Positions 1 through 11,754 of a stretch of 64,000 bases of DNA are shown here, piece by piece. The position numbers and the translations under genes were made by a program. Each line of letters begins with the position of its first letter. The first letter of the stretch is position 1. The stretch covers positions 127,037,620 to 127,101,619 of the forward strand of contig BTPG01000005.1 of the NCBI GenBank assembly GCA_036245525.1. Reading direction: 5' to 3'. The notes below the pieces were generated by a model. That model saw nothing but the letters and a program-made list of their open reading frames with translations, made no database searches and had not been told where the DNA came from. Source of the DNA: Semisulcospira habei (taxonomy: Eukaryota > Mollusca > Gastropoda > Semisulcospiridae).

Positions 1-214
1 GGGACCTCTGAGTAATGCCGTCGGTGAGTATTTTTTGAAAAAAATACATTTTATAGAAAAATTCATTTATTTTCTCAAAATCATTACCGACGGCATTACT
101 ACTAGGAAGAATGGCGAATAGGAGGAGGGTGCCGCAATTTGGTACACCTTTTCCCCTGCCCGAGCACACTGCTCGTTCACTATCGAGACCCGTCCCTACG
201 TGCCACTCCCGACA

Positions 215-1300
215 ATTTTAGCTAGGCGTTGCCCATGGCGCCAGGAGGGAGTGCTGTGCCGCCAAGATGACCCCCACTAGTGCCAGGTAGTCGCGCTGGC
301 CGGATAGGTCTGACAGGTAGAGGCGGGCGAAGGTAGAGCACCCACGCTGCCACAATATTCCGCCCTGTGCCAATGTGGGCAAGGCGCTGCTAGTAGCCAC
401 TGCTTGACTTGTGTGCCCGGGTGCGCATCGTCTGGGCCCCTTGAGGAGAGCTCTTGTATGCCGAACGAACGACCCAGCGTAGCTAGTGACCGTTTGCGCC
501 GAGCTATCTCATGTGTGCCTGGAGCCAAGAGCAGGAATAGGTGTGCGCTTTTGTCTTAGTGGCGTAGTCCTGCGCCTGCCACCTTAAGGCGCCCTGACAG
601 CGTCGTGTAGGCGGAACTCCCGGGACTGGTCCGTAGCCCTGAGCGAACAGACGGTCGAACTTGTGGCGAGGACGCTGGAAGGCGGTTCTTAGCCCAAAAG
701 TCAAGCCGGTGGGGTGCTGCACCTAGTCATCGGCCATGATCTGGAGACCGGAGGGACGCCCCGAGAAGGCCTAATCTTGCTAACTGAGGCTGAAGCGAGG
801 GTGAACAGTCAGCAGGTCTTCCTGTTAGATCTCCAAGCCGTGCAAGCGGCAGCCGGGCCGTCTTGCCGATGAAAGTGCGCCATCCGATCCGAGAGGTCTT
901 GCTCCGGGCCAGGCTGCGCTAGGTGTCGATAAGAGTCTGCCACCAGGTAATCTCGAATGATGCTGGGGGGTCCGATTCTGCTTGGGAACCCGTAGAAGAA
1001 CTCGGCCGATAGGGGGTTAGTCCGGTCTGTGGGGAGAGTTGCTCCGCTGCCCATCAGGCCTGTAGTAACTCGCCACTCTCCCTCGTATACAGTACATTCA
1101 GAGACTCCCCGAGTCGCTGCAATCGCATCCACTGCCGCACCCAAGAAGTTTCTTGGTGCGAGTGCTGTCTGGCCACCTCCCAGCATGCAGCGCCAGCTGC
1201 TCTGTGCCCGTACAAACAGTTGTTGCCCGGGCTGCGATCGCCTTGGACGCGGAGCTGAGGCAGGGGGGTTCGCAGCGCGTCTCCGAAGGACTGTGGTCCA
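215..1300 (-). pseudogene. Tyrosine recombinase remnant of DIRS copy 1
   Basis: Broken minus-strand frames match the intact recombinase at 14982-16328. Near 1030-1180 there is a GAAVDAIAATRG-type N-terminal segment, and near 290-340 the segment STFARLYLSDLSGQRD that holds the catalytic tyrosine region. Stops and frameshifts separate the blocks, so no functional enzyme is encoded. In intact DIRS elements this enzyme integrates the circular DNA intermediate by strand exchange, without making target duplications. Confidence 0.65.
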
Positions 1301-1373
1301 ACCTCTGGTCCTGCCGAAAAAGGCCACCAAGATCCTAATCACAATGCCGCCCCTGAGCTTGTGGAGCCCCTTG

Positions 1374-2013
1374 CATAGCTGCCAACCTTGAGGCAACAAA
1401 AATCCTGAGCTGCGGCCTCCACGACGCTAGCCCTTGCCTCCAGGTGCCGAAAAATCAAACGGGGGGAGGGGGGGGGGGGTATGCACCTTGCTCCAGCCGA
1501 ATAATCAAACACAGTGCGCGTCAGCCTGCCTAGGTTTACTGTGCAGCGATGTTTATGTCTGCCTGGCACATTTTACAAAAGGCAAAGTGTTAGCCCTTTC
1601 TCGATTCATCGATGCAAGGAACGCTTGTAGTCTGGATGGAACTTCACCAACCACTTCTTCTTTGGAGGCATCATTTTGTTGAAAATCGAAAATAACACTT
1701 GTGAAAATCGCTAAGCATGTGCTCCAGACCAGGGCAATTTCGAAGGAACCGGAACAAACACAGAATGGATGCAAATTTGCTGCGCATGCATAATCAAGAC
1801 TGTCTGTGGGTCCCTGAAAGCTTAGCGGTACAGTATAGCGGCAGGCTCTCAACTACAGGCGCTTGACCGGGAGCGGTACGCCAAAATTCCTCGGAATTTT
1901 AAAACAAAGCTTGAAAATCTGAAAATCGGGAAAAATGTACAAAAAAACGGAAAATCGGGACTTGGAAAAAAATCGGGAAATTCCCGAAAAAAACGGGAGG
2001 GTTGGCAGCTATG
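1374..2013 (-). mobile_element. hAT-like DNA transposon remnant
   Basis: 640-bp insertion in DIRS copy 1 with 14-bp terminal inverted repeats (CATAGCTGCCAACC and its complement), flanked by a direct duplication CCCTTG (1368-1373 and 2014-2019). On the minus strand near 1550-1680, decayed frames contain PPKKKW and KMCQADINIAA. These resemble the N-terminal zinc-finger region of ZNF862/KIAA1586-like hAT transposases (C-x2-C context). A poly-G run lies at about 1461-1480. The family call is inference from the termini and these short matches. Confidence 0.55.
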
Positions 2014-2056
2014 CCCTTGGTACCCGCCCTGAGGGAGGGAACGTGCTTCCGCATCT

Positions 2057-2271
2057 TAACCCATATCAACCTGAGGCTAACAGCTTCAATTTGTACACTG
2101 CCATACGCAGGCTATATTATTGAAAAATAAGAATACAGCCCAATGGCTTTACTTGAAGGCTGGGCCGGATTAGCTTGAAGCCTAGCAGCGCCAAGCCACT
2201 CTGGCACTACCTGTTAACTATTCTTATTTGAACATATGTCACCCACTGGTGAATTCAAGATAAAGGGTTAA
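2057..2271. mobile_element. TTAA-flanked MITE (piggyBac-like)
   Basis: TTAA-CCC at 2057 and GGG-TTAA at 2271 enclose about 207 bp without coding potential. The TTAA target duplication and CCC/GGG termini are the usual piggyBac signature. An internal stretch (GGATTAGCTTG, CTGGCACTA) resembles the MITE at 23754-23968. It lies inside the decayed DIRS copy 1. Confidence 0.45.
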
Positions 2272-2399
2272 GATGATGTCAACCACACCTGTTGTTCCCA
2301 GGCGGTCATCCAACCAAGGATTAACCGCACCCAAATGGCTTAACTTAGGTGATCAGACAAACCGGGGTGTTCAACATGCAATGGCTTTTGGCTACGCAA

Positions 2400-3230
2400 G
2401 GAGTCTGTTTCTCACAGGAGCACATCCACGGTCCAGGCTTGTGGATCCGGTATGGAGGTGACAGAGGAAGCAGCTTCCCGTTCCACTACAGGAGGACCGG
2501 CCTGTCATCGGAGTCTCCCCACATGCATAGGGTAGTTGGAAGGCATCCGGGTGTAGTAACACTCTTTGCGCTGCCGCTGACCCTGCCACAAGGGGAATCC
2601 GCGCGTACGTTGAGCTGGCCTCCGACGCGCCGAGGTCCGACGAGTGCTGTCCCGATCTCTGCACCACCAGCGGACATGCTACACGAAGAAAACACCGACC
2701 GTCGAGTAGCCGGAGCGCACCCGTACCTCCTGTAGCACAAGCCATTGTTCCCATCTGACGCGAGCCAGCCGCACCGCCTTCAACTCCAGCCAGCTGATGT
2801 ATCTGCCTGCATGTTCCCCCGTCACTACCCAGCTGGTATCGGTCAGGTACTCCATGCCTAGGCGGCAACCCTGCGTGCTGGTCCCCCGTCGGACTTGCCT
2901 CAAATGCCCGGGAATCCATAGAGTCAGCCAGGAATCCGGGTCCTCCCATGCTTTGCCATCTGGTTCCAGAGGGCCGACCGTCCGAGTAATTGAAATTGCA
3001 GGGCTGAATGTACTAGTAAGCGCCAAGAGCCGATACTGGATGTCAACTAGCCTCTGGGTCTGGGACCCGTAAGGGCCTACCGTGGACCGTCGGGAGTCAG
3101 GACGCAAGCCCACCTCCGTGGTCTCCTTCTTGGTAGGGCTCTCGCATCCCCAAGCAGTGCTGTAGCCTTGTCTCGGTCCCTCAGTACTCGCGTCGGCCGG
3201 CGGAAGTGTCCTGTGGACCAAGTTGAATAG
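2400..3230 (-). pseudogene. RNase H region remnant of DIRS copy 1
   Basis: Minus-strand frames hold the SWLELKAVRLA motif near 2775. It corresponds to NWLELQAVWQA around the catalytic glutamate of the intact DIRS RNase H at 16285-18111. Just upstream on the minus strand the frame passes directly towards gag sequence, so the reverse transcriptase palm seems to have been lost by deletion. Frames are interrupted and no product is expected. Confidence 0.5.
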
Positions 3231-3800
3231 CTGTAGCTAAGCTCCCATCTATCCGCCGCTGACTGAAGCGAGAGGGGACAATCCTGCCGAGGCGGTCAGG
3301 GATCCTGCGCCGTCACCTTACCGTCTGCCAAGTCGGTTCCACCGAAGAATGTCTCTGAGAGGAGCCTTGCACAACTGTGTCTTCCCCAAAGCTGGGTGAG
3401 CGTGGAACCTGTCGCAACAGTGCGTCCCGTCGTATCCAGTCGCCGCCGGCGAACGCCGCCAAGGAGTTGGCCGCGAAGTGGTACACCCTCATAATGCTGT
3501 CACTAGCTCCGTGCGTGTCCCGCGCCAAGGGGCCGAGGCTGAAAGGTCCCAGGCGTTCTCCCGACACTTGCTCACGGAATGCGTCGCCCTCTTGAGGAAA
3601 TCCCGCGTAAGCGAGGGAGACGTGAACCCAGGGAGCAGTCCTGTCTGTAGGCTGTGGGGAGCCGCCGCCTGCACCGCTAGCACAGAACCGCCCGGAAGAG
3701 ACTCCACATCACTGCCGGCGGAAGTAGATGCTCATCCCCTCTGGTCATCGGAGTCTCAGAAGAACCCTGGTCTCTGCCGTCATCTTTCCACGTGGTAGCC
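3230..3800 (-). pseudogene. gag remnant of DIRS copy 1
   Basis: Minus-strand segments GGDWIRRDALL (near 3420) and TWQTV (near 3320) align in order with CDLMRRDAVL and DTWQTVK of the gag-like protein of the DIRS at 17972-19039. Frameshifts separate the blocks. Function in the intact element is nucleoprotein assembly by analogy with gag. Confidence 0.5.
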
Positions 3801-4069
3801 AAGCGCCTATGCTAGATCCCGTACACCTGTGAGGGAGTGACGCGAAGCACTGGGCTGCCCGATGCGTCGGTCATCGTCGCAGCCTTCCTCTCGGGGTAAA
3901 GACGGCAGGAGGAATGACGCGATGAGCTGGGTCTCCTCGTCCAAGGAGCGGCGAGTCTGCGATGTGATTGCGCGCACCAACCGTCTGTTAGGAGTGTCCT
4001 CCGGGTGTAGACTTAGCGCCTCCTCGTCATCCGGTTCTGAATGTAGGCCACCACTGTCAAGTTGCCGGA

Positions 4070-4370
4070 GATTACGAGGATTTCCTGACCCGTGAGACGC
4101 TGCTCTCACTCGGAGAGAGCGCAAGCCACACTGCTTTCATCTCCAGCATGTTGATGTGTTTGACCGCTTGATCCCTCGTCCACTTACGAGGGTTTCCTGA
4201 CCCGTGAGACGCTGCTCCCACTCGGAGAGAGCGCGAGCCCAACTGCTTTCATCTTCAGCCTGTTGATGTGTTTGTCCGCTTGATCCCTCATCCACTTACG
4301 AGGATTCTCTGACCTGTGAGACGCTGCTCCCACTCGGAGAAAGCGCGAACCACACTGTGTTGAAGTGTTT
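4070..4370. repeat. Tandem repeat, about 118-bp unit x 2.5
   Basis: Units beginning near 4075, 4193 and 4311 share TTTCCTGACCCGTGAGACGC and CACTCGGAGA. On the minus strand each unit encodes a peptide like KHIN-LKMKAVGLALS, close to the DIRS RNase H HINxLExKAVxLAL region. The array may therefore be an amplified fragment of the element. Confidence 0.55.
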
Positions 4371-5129
4371 GCGCTTGCTCCCTGGTCCAACTGTCCGAGT
4401 TCGTGTGCCGAAAGGGAGGGAGATTCCGTCCTGCCGCGGCCATCTCAGTGGTCCCTGCGCCTGTGTCGAGGCCGCTGTTTCCCCAGAGGAAGATTGGCCC
4501 CTGAAGATCTGGTCAGAAGATCTGATGCTCAGTGTCACGAAGAGATCCGCCACTGCACCATACCCGAGTTCGTCCGCTGGTCGGAGAAGCGGAGAGGGAA
4601 AATGAAGACGTTTCCTGGTGTTAGGTATCCGTAGCGCCCTGTCCCCAGCTGCTGCGGTTGCCCTAACGAAAGTGTAGACTTCGTCTCCATGTGTCGCAGG
4701 GCCATGGCCACTGAGTCCCTCTCTACCTCCTAGGGCAGAGTGTGGGTGGGTAGTTGGCAGGATGGGGGCCCGCGCTCGACGAGGAACCACCTCTCGTCGG
4801 CTGCTGACCGAGTTATTTCCTCCCAATAGGGCTTCGGTCACGGTGGATCCGCCCTGTGAGTCTGCTCTCGTCTGAGGTTGCACTCTTCGACTCGGGACCC
4901 CGAAGCCTGTGTCCCTCTCCATGCTCCTAAGGCGTGGGGGAGGTATCCTGGGGGTCCAATCGCGACGGGGAAGCACCTCCCGTCGGCTGGCTCTAATGAC
5001 CGAATGTCCATCCTCCCTAGGGAAAGCGTCTGTCTCCATATCATTTCCCGACGGGAAAGCACATCCCGTTGGTTGGTTCGGCTGACCGAACGACCGTCCT
5101 CAGTGGGGAGGGTTCCGGTCCCGAAACCT

Positions 5130-5700
5130 TGCCTTGTCTGAGACTCGTATCTCACCTTCCGACTTACTGCGAGGGACCTGAGCTCCATCTGCCAACACAT
5201 ACCTAGGGGACGAATCCCGTCACGGGCAGTCTTGCATATCCGGGGCCTCAACGAGGTGGAGTGGAGCTCTTGTGAGCATTCTGTGTCTCTCACCAACTGA
5301 TATCTCGCCTTACGTTTCACTGCGAGGTGCCTGAGCTCCATATGCCGACACATACCTAGGGGATGAATCCCGTCATGGGCGGTCCTGCATATCCGGGGCC
5401 TCAACGAGGCGGGGTGGAGTTCTTGTGTGTGTTCTGTGGCCATCTTTCCTGTCCCTGCCTGAGAGGTGCGTCGTAGACGCGGCCCAGTGACGCTGCTGGT
5501 CTGGCCTAAGGCTGGCGGGCACTAGCCTCTCAGAGGGTGGGGTCCCCCGCTTGGGCTCGCTCTCTCTGTCTCATACCTGGAGGATGATAGTTCCGCCCAA
5601 CACCTTTACTGCTCCGTATGCCAACACATACCTAGGGGACGAATCCCGCCGCTGGCAGTCTTGCATATCCGGGGCCTCTACGAGGCAGGGTGGAGCTCTT
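5130..5700. repeat. Tandem repeat, about 150-bp unit, plus a separated third copy
   Basis: Two adjacent units (about 5142-5290 and 5291-5440) and a third partial copy at 5610-5700 share ACACATACCTAGGGGA and CATATCCGGGGCCTC. They lie in the gag-side part of DIRS copy 1. No function is evident. Confidence 0.6.
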
Positions 5701-5709
5701 GGTGCCAGG

Positions 5710-6735
5710 CTTGAATGGTGGCAAGCCCCGATTGCTGCTGCTAGGCTCATTCATCCGCAGGGCGGAGCAGCACTGTCAGCGGCACCGACCAGTATGACTC
5801 TGCCTTCTTCTTCATGGTCGTCGATGCTGCCTATTCATCAGCCGTGTGAGAGGCACCGGTTTATCGGGTAAAACGCCCACAGCTGCGTGTTACGTGGTGG
5901 AGTTGTAGTCGTAGTATGATAAACACACCAGACGCACGCACGTAAGGTTATTTTAAATAACCCTCATTCAGCTGCAATCCGTCACACGTGGCTTAAGGAT
6001 GTAGACAAATACTGGAGAAACAGTTCCAACAATATTTTAATTCAGCGATGCGATCTCCACACAATACAGTTCCAAACTCATCAACAATGATACAATGTCT
6101 CTTCTGCAATGTCCACACTCCGACACAAAGTTTCTCATACACAGCGTCTCACACAATGTACACCCAACACGGGCCACGTACCTACGCTAAACTGAGTGTT
6201 TCTACCACTGACAAATGCAAGACAATGTACCCATGAGCTTCCCAGCACGACTCTTTTATAGTAACAGGCTTTCCCGAAAGACCGCGGAAATTCGTATAAC
6301 ACAACCAATCAGAACAAAATACGCAACTAAAACTCCTAAATATCGATGAATAAACATTTCACTGGAATGTTCTGTGAGAATCTGGCTGCTTTTTACCAGC
6401 CCCTATGTCGAAAAATACCGGCGCGCTACGATGTCACACAAAAGTAGGCCAGGCAGGTCACGACCTTGCCCGCTTTATTTGGAAAACACGCGATTAGTGC
6501 ACTAGTACTGAACGCTAAGCTACACGCGCGCAGTAAACAAATGAATACTCGAGCTGCTTCTAGACTCTTCGTGACTCAACTCCGTGCGGCAACAGATAAT
6601 CAACACCGCACTATTCATAAACGAAAGTGAAATTCACTGAAAAGGTACGTGATTCGTAATCATGATAGCTCAAATAAATATTGGATCGTTTCCTACGATT
6701 TATGCATGACCGTTCTCACAGAACACCACAACCAC
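5710..6735. other. Non-coding interior of DIRS copy 1
   Basis: No convincing coding region, RNA gene or repeat was recognised here. Composition becomes AT-richer after 5900. It probably corresponds to leader or intron sequence between the gag zinc-binding exon and the rest of gag, but part could be another decayed insertion. Confidence 0.3.
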
Positions 6736-6739
6736 AATC

Positions 6740-6893
6740 GTAACACTGCGACCATCTCCCTTCCTCCCACGTCACGCACTTGTCGCATGTCTGACAGGAG
6801 GAGCAGCCCGAGCATGGTAGGCAGACATCATGGCCATCGCTAGACCACTGGAAGGCGCCACACTTGGTGCAGGTCTGAGCCTGAGCACTGTAA
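6740..6893 (-). pseudogene. gag N-terminal zinc-binding exon of DIRS copy 1
   Basis: On the minus strand a splice-acceptor-like TTACAG precedes a cysteine-rich stretch with CTKCGAFQW, VCLPCSGC and CDKC. The same arrangement occurs in the third DIRS near 19960-20010 (CTKCGGFQW, CLPCAGC). Paired CxxC motifs suggest zinc binding. The match places the 5' end of copy 1 gag here, just left of where copy 2 was inserted. Confidence 0.55.
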
Positions 6894-7186
6894 CAAAGGA
6901 CAGAAGAAGACCGGCGAGAAGCAGGGAGCCTCCGAAGAGGGACCGCGCTCCCGGTCGGCTTGCATACATCACCGCCTGGTAACTGCCGCCGGCTGGTCGT
7001 AACCGGCTGGAGGCAGTAACCGCTGTTTTTACCTTGTCATGGCTCAAATCGGTAATCCCACAGAAAACCCAACACCAAGTAATCCACAGAACACGTAGAT
7101 AATCCAAGCACAATACACAATGCACCACACGTCCTAGAATGTCCATACCACAAATATAAATTTTTTTCTAAAATGTATTTTGGGGA

Positions 7187-7345
7187 AAAATACTTACCGA
7201 TGGCATTACTATATGGAATACACTCTATAGCCTAACGATTTCAGCGCAAAGTTGTGTCCCCTACACAACTGGGGAGGAGATACCGGGGATCCAAGTATAG
7301 GAGCCCGGGTGGCCTCCCCTTACCAACATATCCCGGCATGCCTGT
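7187..7345 (+). repeat. Left inverted terminal repeat of DIRS copy 2
   Basis: Reads as the reverse complement of 13440-13610. It includes TATGGAATACACTC, ACAACTGGGGAGGAGA and GGTGGCCTCCCCTTACC with only scattered differences. Confidence 0.85.
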
Positions 7346-7611
7346 GGCGAACTCACTTCAGTTTTCACACTTAGCCAAAAACACTTAGCCAAGGAGGCAA
7401 GCGGGGCAGGTGGGAGGGCCATCCGAGTAATGCCATCGGTAAGTATTTTTCAAAAAAATACATTTTAGAAAAAAAAATTCATTTGTTTTTTCAAAATACA
7501 TTACCGATGACATTACTATATGGAAGAATAGCAAAGAGGAGGAGGGTGCCGACACCCAACCCCTTATACCTAACACCCTCCGCATGTCTACAAGGAGCAC
7601 TCCCGACGATT

Positions 7612-8830
7612 TCAGTTAAGAAGTGCCTGTGGCGCGCGGAGGGAGTGCTGGGCCGCGGAGATGTCGCCCATCAAGACCAGGGAGTCACACTGGCCGGATA
7701 GGTCGCGGAGGCAGAAGCGGGCGAAGGTGGATACTGCACACCCGCCTACCGCCGTCCCAATGTCTTTAACCGAGCAGTTGCAGTCAAAGGCCGCTCTGTG
7801 GGCTACTGCTCGTACTTCATGCGCCCGGATCTGTAACCGTCTATCCCCGTCCGGGGAGAGGTTTTGGTAGGCCAACGAGTCACCCACCGCAGCCAGGGCG
7901 AACTGTCTGGGCCGAGCTACTCGGCCTGCCTGATGAAGGTGGTAGGAAGAGGCGGGTACGCATTAGAAGGTGTGGCTGTGAGCGACGCAGGTAATTCTGC
8001 AGTGCCCACACTGGGTCTTGTTGACGCGACCCGTTGGGTCGGTCGTCCCTCTGAATGGACGTATGGTCAGCATCTGGGGCGCAGCCGAGGGAGTCTGGCT
8101 CTTGGCCTGAAGGACGGGTCGGGGAGAAGCTGCGCTGAGCCAAAGGCTCGAACTGCCAAACTGCGGGGCATACCGAGAGTGCATGAAGCTCGCTCACGCG
8201 GAAGCCGTGGCGAGCTCCAGGAGGAAACACATTTCCGGGACAGGTTGGCGAACTGTGCCAAAGGCAGGGGTTCGAAGCAGACTGAATTTAGCCACGTCAG
8301 TGCCCAGGTGAGGTCCCACCGAGGTATGAGAGAACAGGAGAGAGAGATCTGAGTTCAAATGAGCCAACAGGTCCGAAGGTCTTTGCAAGGGCCGGGTCCG
8401 ATAGGCCCCGGTGGCTGTAAGTGTGTGCGATCACAAAGCGGTAACCCTAGATGGTAATAGGTGCTAATCCTTGGTCGTCGAAGAGCCATATGAGGAATTC
8501 TGCCAGTCGGGGGTAGTGATACTTGTGGGGGCGGGAGCCGCTGGGCGGCGCCCCACGACTGGGAGATCCTCCACTTGCCTTCGCACATATTCCTGGTAGA
8601 CAGTCTGCGGGCTGCTGCCATCGCCGCATCCGAGACACCTCTAGTGGCGAGGGCTTGCTGGACAACTTCCCGGTGTGAAGGAGGAGGAGCTCCGGGCATG
8701 AGTGCAAGAGAGCCAGGCGGTGATGCTCGAGCATGGTGGGCAGGGAGGGGAGCTCTAGGGCCGGGTCCATTGCTAAAAGGAGCCGATCCGTGGTCCACCT
8801 CTTGGTCCAATTGAAGCGGGGCCATCAGGA
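7612..8830 (-). pseudogene. Tyrosine recombinase remnant of DIRS copy 2
   Basis: Minus-strand fragments match the intact recombinase in order: VSRMRRWQQPADCLPG-type N-terminal region (about 8580-8700), VSELHALSV with the first catalytic arginine region (about 8185), IRAHEVRAVAH with the H-x-x-R motif (about 7810-7840) and STFARFCLRDLSGQ (about 7700-7730). The catalytic tyrosine of FYLRDL is replaced by cysteine (FCLRDL). Several frameshifts also interrupt the gene. Confidence 0.65.
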
Positions 8831-8869
8831 AGAGAACCGCGGAGCAATCAAGAAGTTTCCGCAGGATAC

Positions 8870-10270
8870 TTTTGCACCATCACCGACGGGGGGGTAGGTA
8901 TACGAGATCAGTCCGTCCCAAGGAAGGAGAGTGCGTCTACCGCCCAGGCGAGAGGGTCCAGGACTAGAGAGGCAAACAGCGGAAGCTGGATGTTCCCTCT
9001 GGCGGCAAAGGTCGACTAGCGGTGTCTCCCATCGTGAGCAGATCAGGCGAAGGATGTCTGGGCGCAGGGACCACTCCGGGAAGTGGCGGGCTCGAAGAGC
9101 AATGTCCCGGTCCTTGCACCAGAGCAGGAAAGGTAAGGAGGAAGCACCGGGAGGGCGAGCGAGTGCCTTCTGGTTCTGTACCAAGGCCGCCAGGAGACGA
9201 GGACCTCCTGGTTGGTCAGAGTTCCTGGCCAGGCGTTGAAGGTCATCCCAACTGCTTATAACTTCCAGTTGATGTGACTGTCCGCGAAGTCCCAAGGCAA
9301 CAGGTCTGAGGCAAAGTCCGGGAACAGATGTGCATCCCAGCCGGCCTGGCTCGCGTCGGTGCAGAGAGATCACCGGGGCGGAGGGGAGCACAGGGGCACG
9401 CCCGTCACCCACCACGCGAGATCCGCCCACGTCCGAGGTGGGGGCGGGAAGGCGGGGTAACAGAAACGGATCCGTCAGGGCGCCAACGAAGGGGCGCCAG
9501 CGTAGGAGGAGGTGTAGTAGCCATGGCGAGCCTTCTCACTTTGTATCCTCTAGCGCCGGCTGAAGGGGAACGAGTCCGCTGCCGCGCCGAGCAGTCCCAG
9601 GAGCTGAAGCCAGAAACTGTCCAAGGAGACCCCTAACTCCAACCGCCGAGCGAGTTTGGCGATCTTCTGCCGCTGAGCCAAGGGCAGGCGGAACAGGTTG
9701 AAGTCGGTCAGGAGTTCCGTGCCTAATTGCAGAAAGGGTGAGATCGGAATTGCCCGGGTGGCCTAAGAATCCGATGGGGCGAAGGAGAGAACGCTGGGCG
9801 TCTCTGTCCTCTATGAGAGTAGTGGCTACTAGGTTGTGCCGCAGCAAGTCGTCTAGGTAGTGAAGGACGGATTCAGCAACCACTGGCAAAAGCTGGCCAT
9901 CACCGGGTCGAGGATCCGCATGAAGACCCAAGGACTGATGTTGAGGCCGACGGGGAGGGCTCGGAACTGGTAGACGATCCCGCCAAGGCAAAGTATGTAC
10001 CGGCGCGAAGAACGAATGAATCGGCACGTGAAGAACGTGTCTGAAGATCGAGGCTGATAGCGAGATCCATCGGCCGAATGCTGAGTGGAGTGACTGGCTG
10101 TCTCCATTCGAAAGGGTGGCGCCTAAAGGTGTCTTGTATAGCGCCGATGACTGGATGCCAACTGCCCAAAGGATCGGGGATGAAGGAGGCGGTTGTAGAA
10201 CGCCAGCGAGTCACGTCAGGAGACCACTTCTGTCGCTGTATTGTTGAGCCAGGCCTTCACCTCTCAGACT
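8870..10270 (-). pseudogene. Reverse transcriptase/RNase H remnant of DIRS copy 2
   Basis: Minus-strand frames show YLDDLL (near 9850-9870), the reverse transcriptase active-site motif, and CKDRDIALRARHFPEW (near 9090-9130), matching CEDRDLTLSARHIPGR of the intact RNase H. GLNISPWVF near 9940 matches GLNLSPWAF. The order is that of the element at 16285-18111, but stops and frameshifts separate the domains. Confidence 0.65.
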
Positions 10271-10279
10271 GCACTGAGC

Positions 10280-10620
10280 CGGTCGAGGGGTCCTTATAAG
10301 GTGGACCAGTGAAAAGATGGAGGGGACTTGAACGACAGCTGCAGGCCTTCGAAGGCAAAACGAAGAAGAGCCAAGGCCGAGGCCAAAACGTAGAAGCTTC
10401 CGTCACCAACAGACCGTGTCCCCGAACAGCTTGAACCTCCGAGCGAGGTCTGGTGGAACTGAGGCTTCACAGTCAAGGGGAGATCCGAGCCGAGTCGCAG
10501 GAGAGTGTCCCGACGCCAGAGGTCACAATGGTGGCCGCCACCATAGCGTAGTACAAGATTGGAAGGCAGCCCGGCTAGCAGCCACAAGGCTGGATCGGAC
10601 GTCGCAGAGTGGGGACGCGG
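10280..10620 (-). pseudogene. gag C-terminal remnant of DIRS copy 2
   Basis: The minus-strand frame contains HHCDLWRRDTLL and TSLGGSS. These correspond to ANCDLMRRDAVL and APLGGSL in the DIRS gag at 17972-19039. FAFEGLQLSFKSPPS near 10320-10370 is transition sequence towards the reverse transcriptase. It is degenerate. Confidence 0.5.
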
Positions 10621-10699
10621 ACTGCAGGTCGTAAGTGTCCTCCAAAAGCGCAGACGGAACGAGCTAGGGAAGACCGCACAAGTCCCGCGATCCTGACTA

Positions 10700-10971
10700 G
10701 TGGGCCGTAACAGTAATATCAGTAGATAGTGTCGGTCAACATTCTTCCATCCTTAGTACTAGCCCTCTCAGTATTATTACTAGTATTATTATTATTGTTA
10801 TTCAAAGGTAACAATAATATGTCTGTTACAGTTCATTTCTTTAATTGAGTGTTATGGGCTATTTAATGATTTTTTTTTTTTTAATGAGTGATTGATGATG
10901 CCATGTGTTGTATGGGCAGACAGTGAATTTCCCCGTGAGGGATTAATAAAGTATTATTGTATTGTATTGTA
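10700..10971 (+). mobile_element. LINE 3'-end fragment with ATTGT tail
   Basis: The sequence GAATTTCCCCGTGAGGGAT followed by TAATAAAG and a short (ATTGT)n tail ending near 10971 is typical of 5'-truncated LINE 3' ends in animals. The left boundary is uncertain and no target duplication was identified. Confidence 0.5.
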
Positions 10972-11159
10972 AAAGTCCTGGGAAGCTCATAATGACACCC
11001 GCTGTACACCGCGAATGGTGAAAAATCCGTTTTCGCTAAAGCTGTCCTGGTGGAGCTGCGCCGAGAAGAGTCCCCGCGGCCCCCGAATCCGGTCGGTAGC
11101 GGGAGCGCCTTGCGATGCTTAGTAGGCCTCAAGGCAACCATGCCGGAAGCTCGACTCTT

Positions 11160-11754
11160 CACTGGGGCGACAGCAGGCAGTAGCGGGAGGTAATACGAGG
11201 TAAGACAGGAGGCCTCTACAAGTGCGCCGAAGGTCTGAGAGCCGGGCGAAGGGCCGTCATCTCTGAAGTGGCGGATGGCGACGAAACCGCTGAGCGAGAG
11301 GTAGTGAGCCAGCGAGAGAGACCCACAGGCAGAACGTCAAAGCAGAAACCCCAGGGAGCAAGCTGAGAATGTCCTGATCTAAGTCCGAGGCTCGCCTGTC
11401 GCGCAGAGTCACAAGAAGGGGCGACCGGCTACGACAGCGCTGGTCCGCCGAAGGTGACGGCCACGGCGCAAGGTGGGACAGGCGGAGCCGCCCGCGAAGC
11501 CTGTCCAGAAGGGCGTCGTGGGGAGCGAGGACCGCAGTCGAGCGACGGCCAAGGCAAAGCCTGGCTCTGGACGCACCCTACTCACCACAAGGCGGGGGGA
11601 AAGGGGGCTGCCCCAGTCGACTACGACGCGAGGTCGGCATGCAGGAATGCGGGTTACCGAGAAGTGCGATCCGCCAAAAGGAGGCGGAAGGGAACCTTGG
11701 CTACCTGAGCTTGCTCGAGAGAACGCAGGCGAGGAGGAGCCGGTCCTGAGAGTT
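11160..11754. other. GC-rich non-coding interior of DIRS copy 2
   Basis: No recognisable domain was found on either strand. By position it corresponds to the decayed gag N-terminal half of copy 2. Confidence 0.3.
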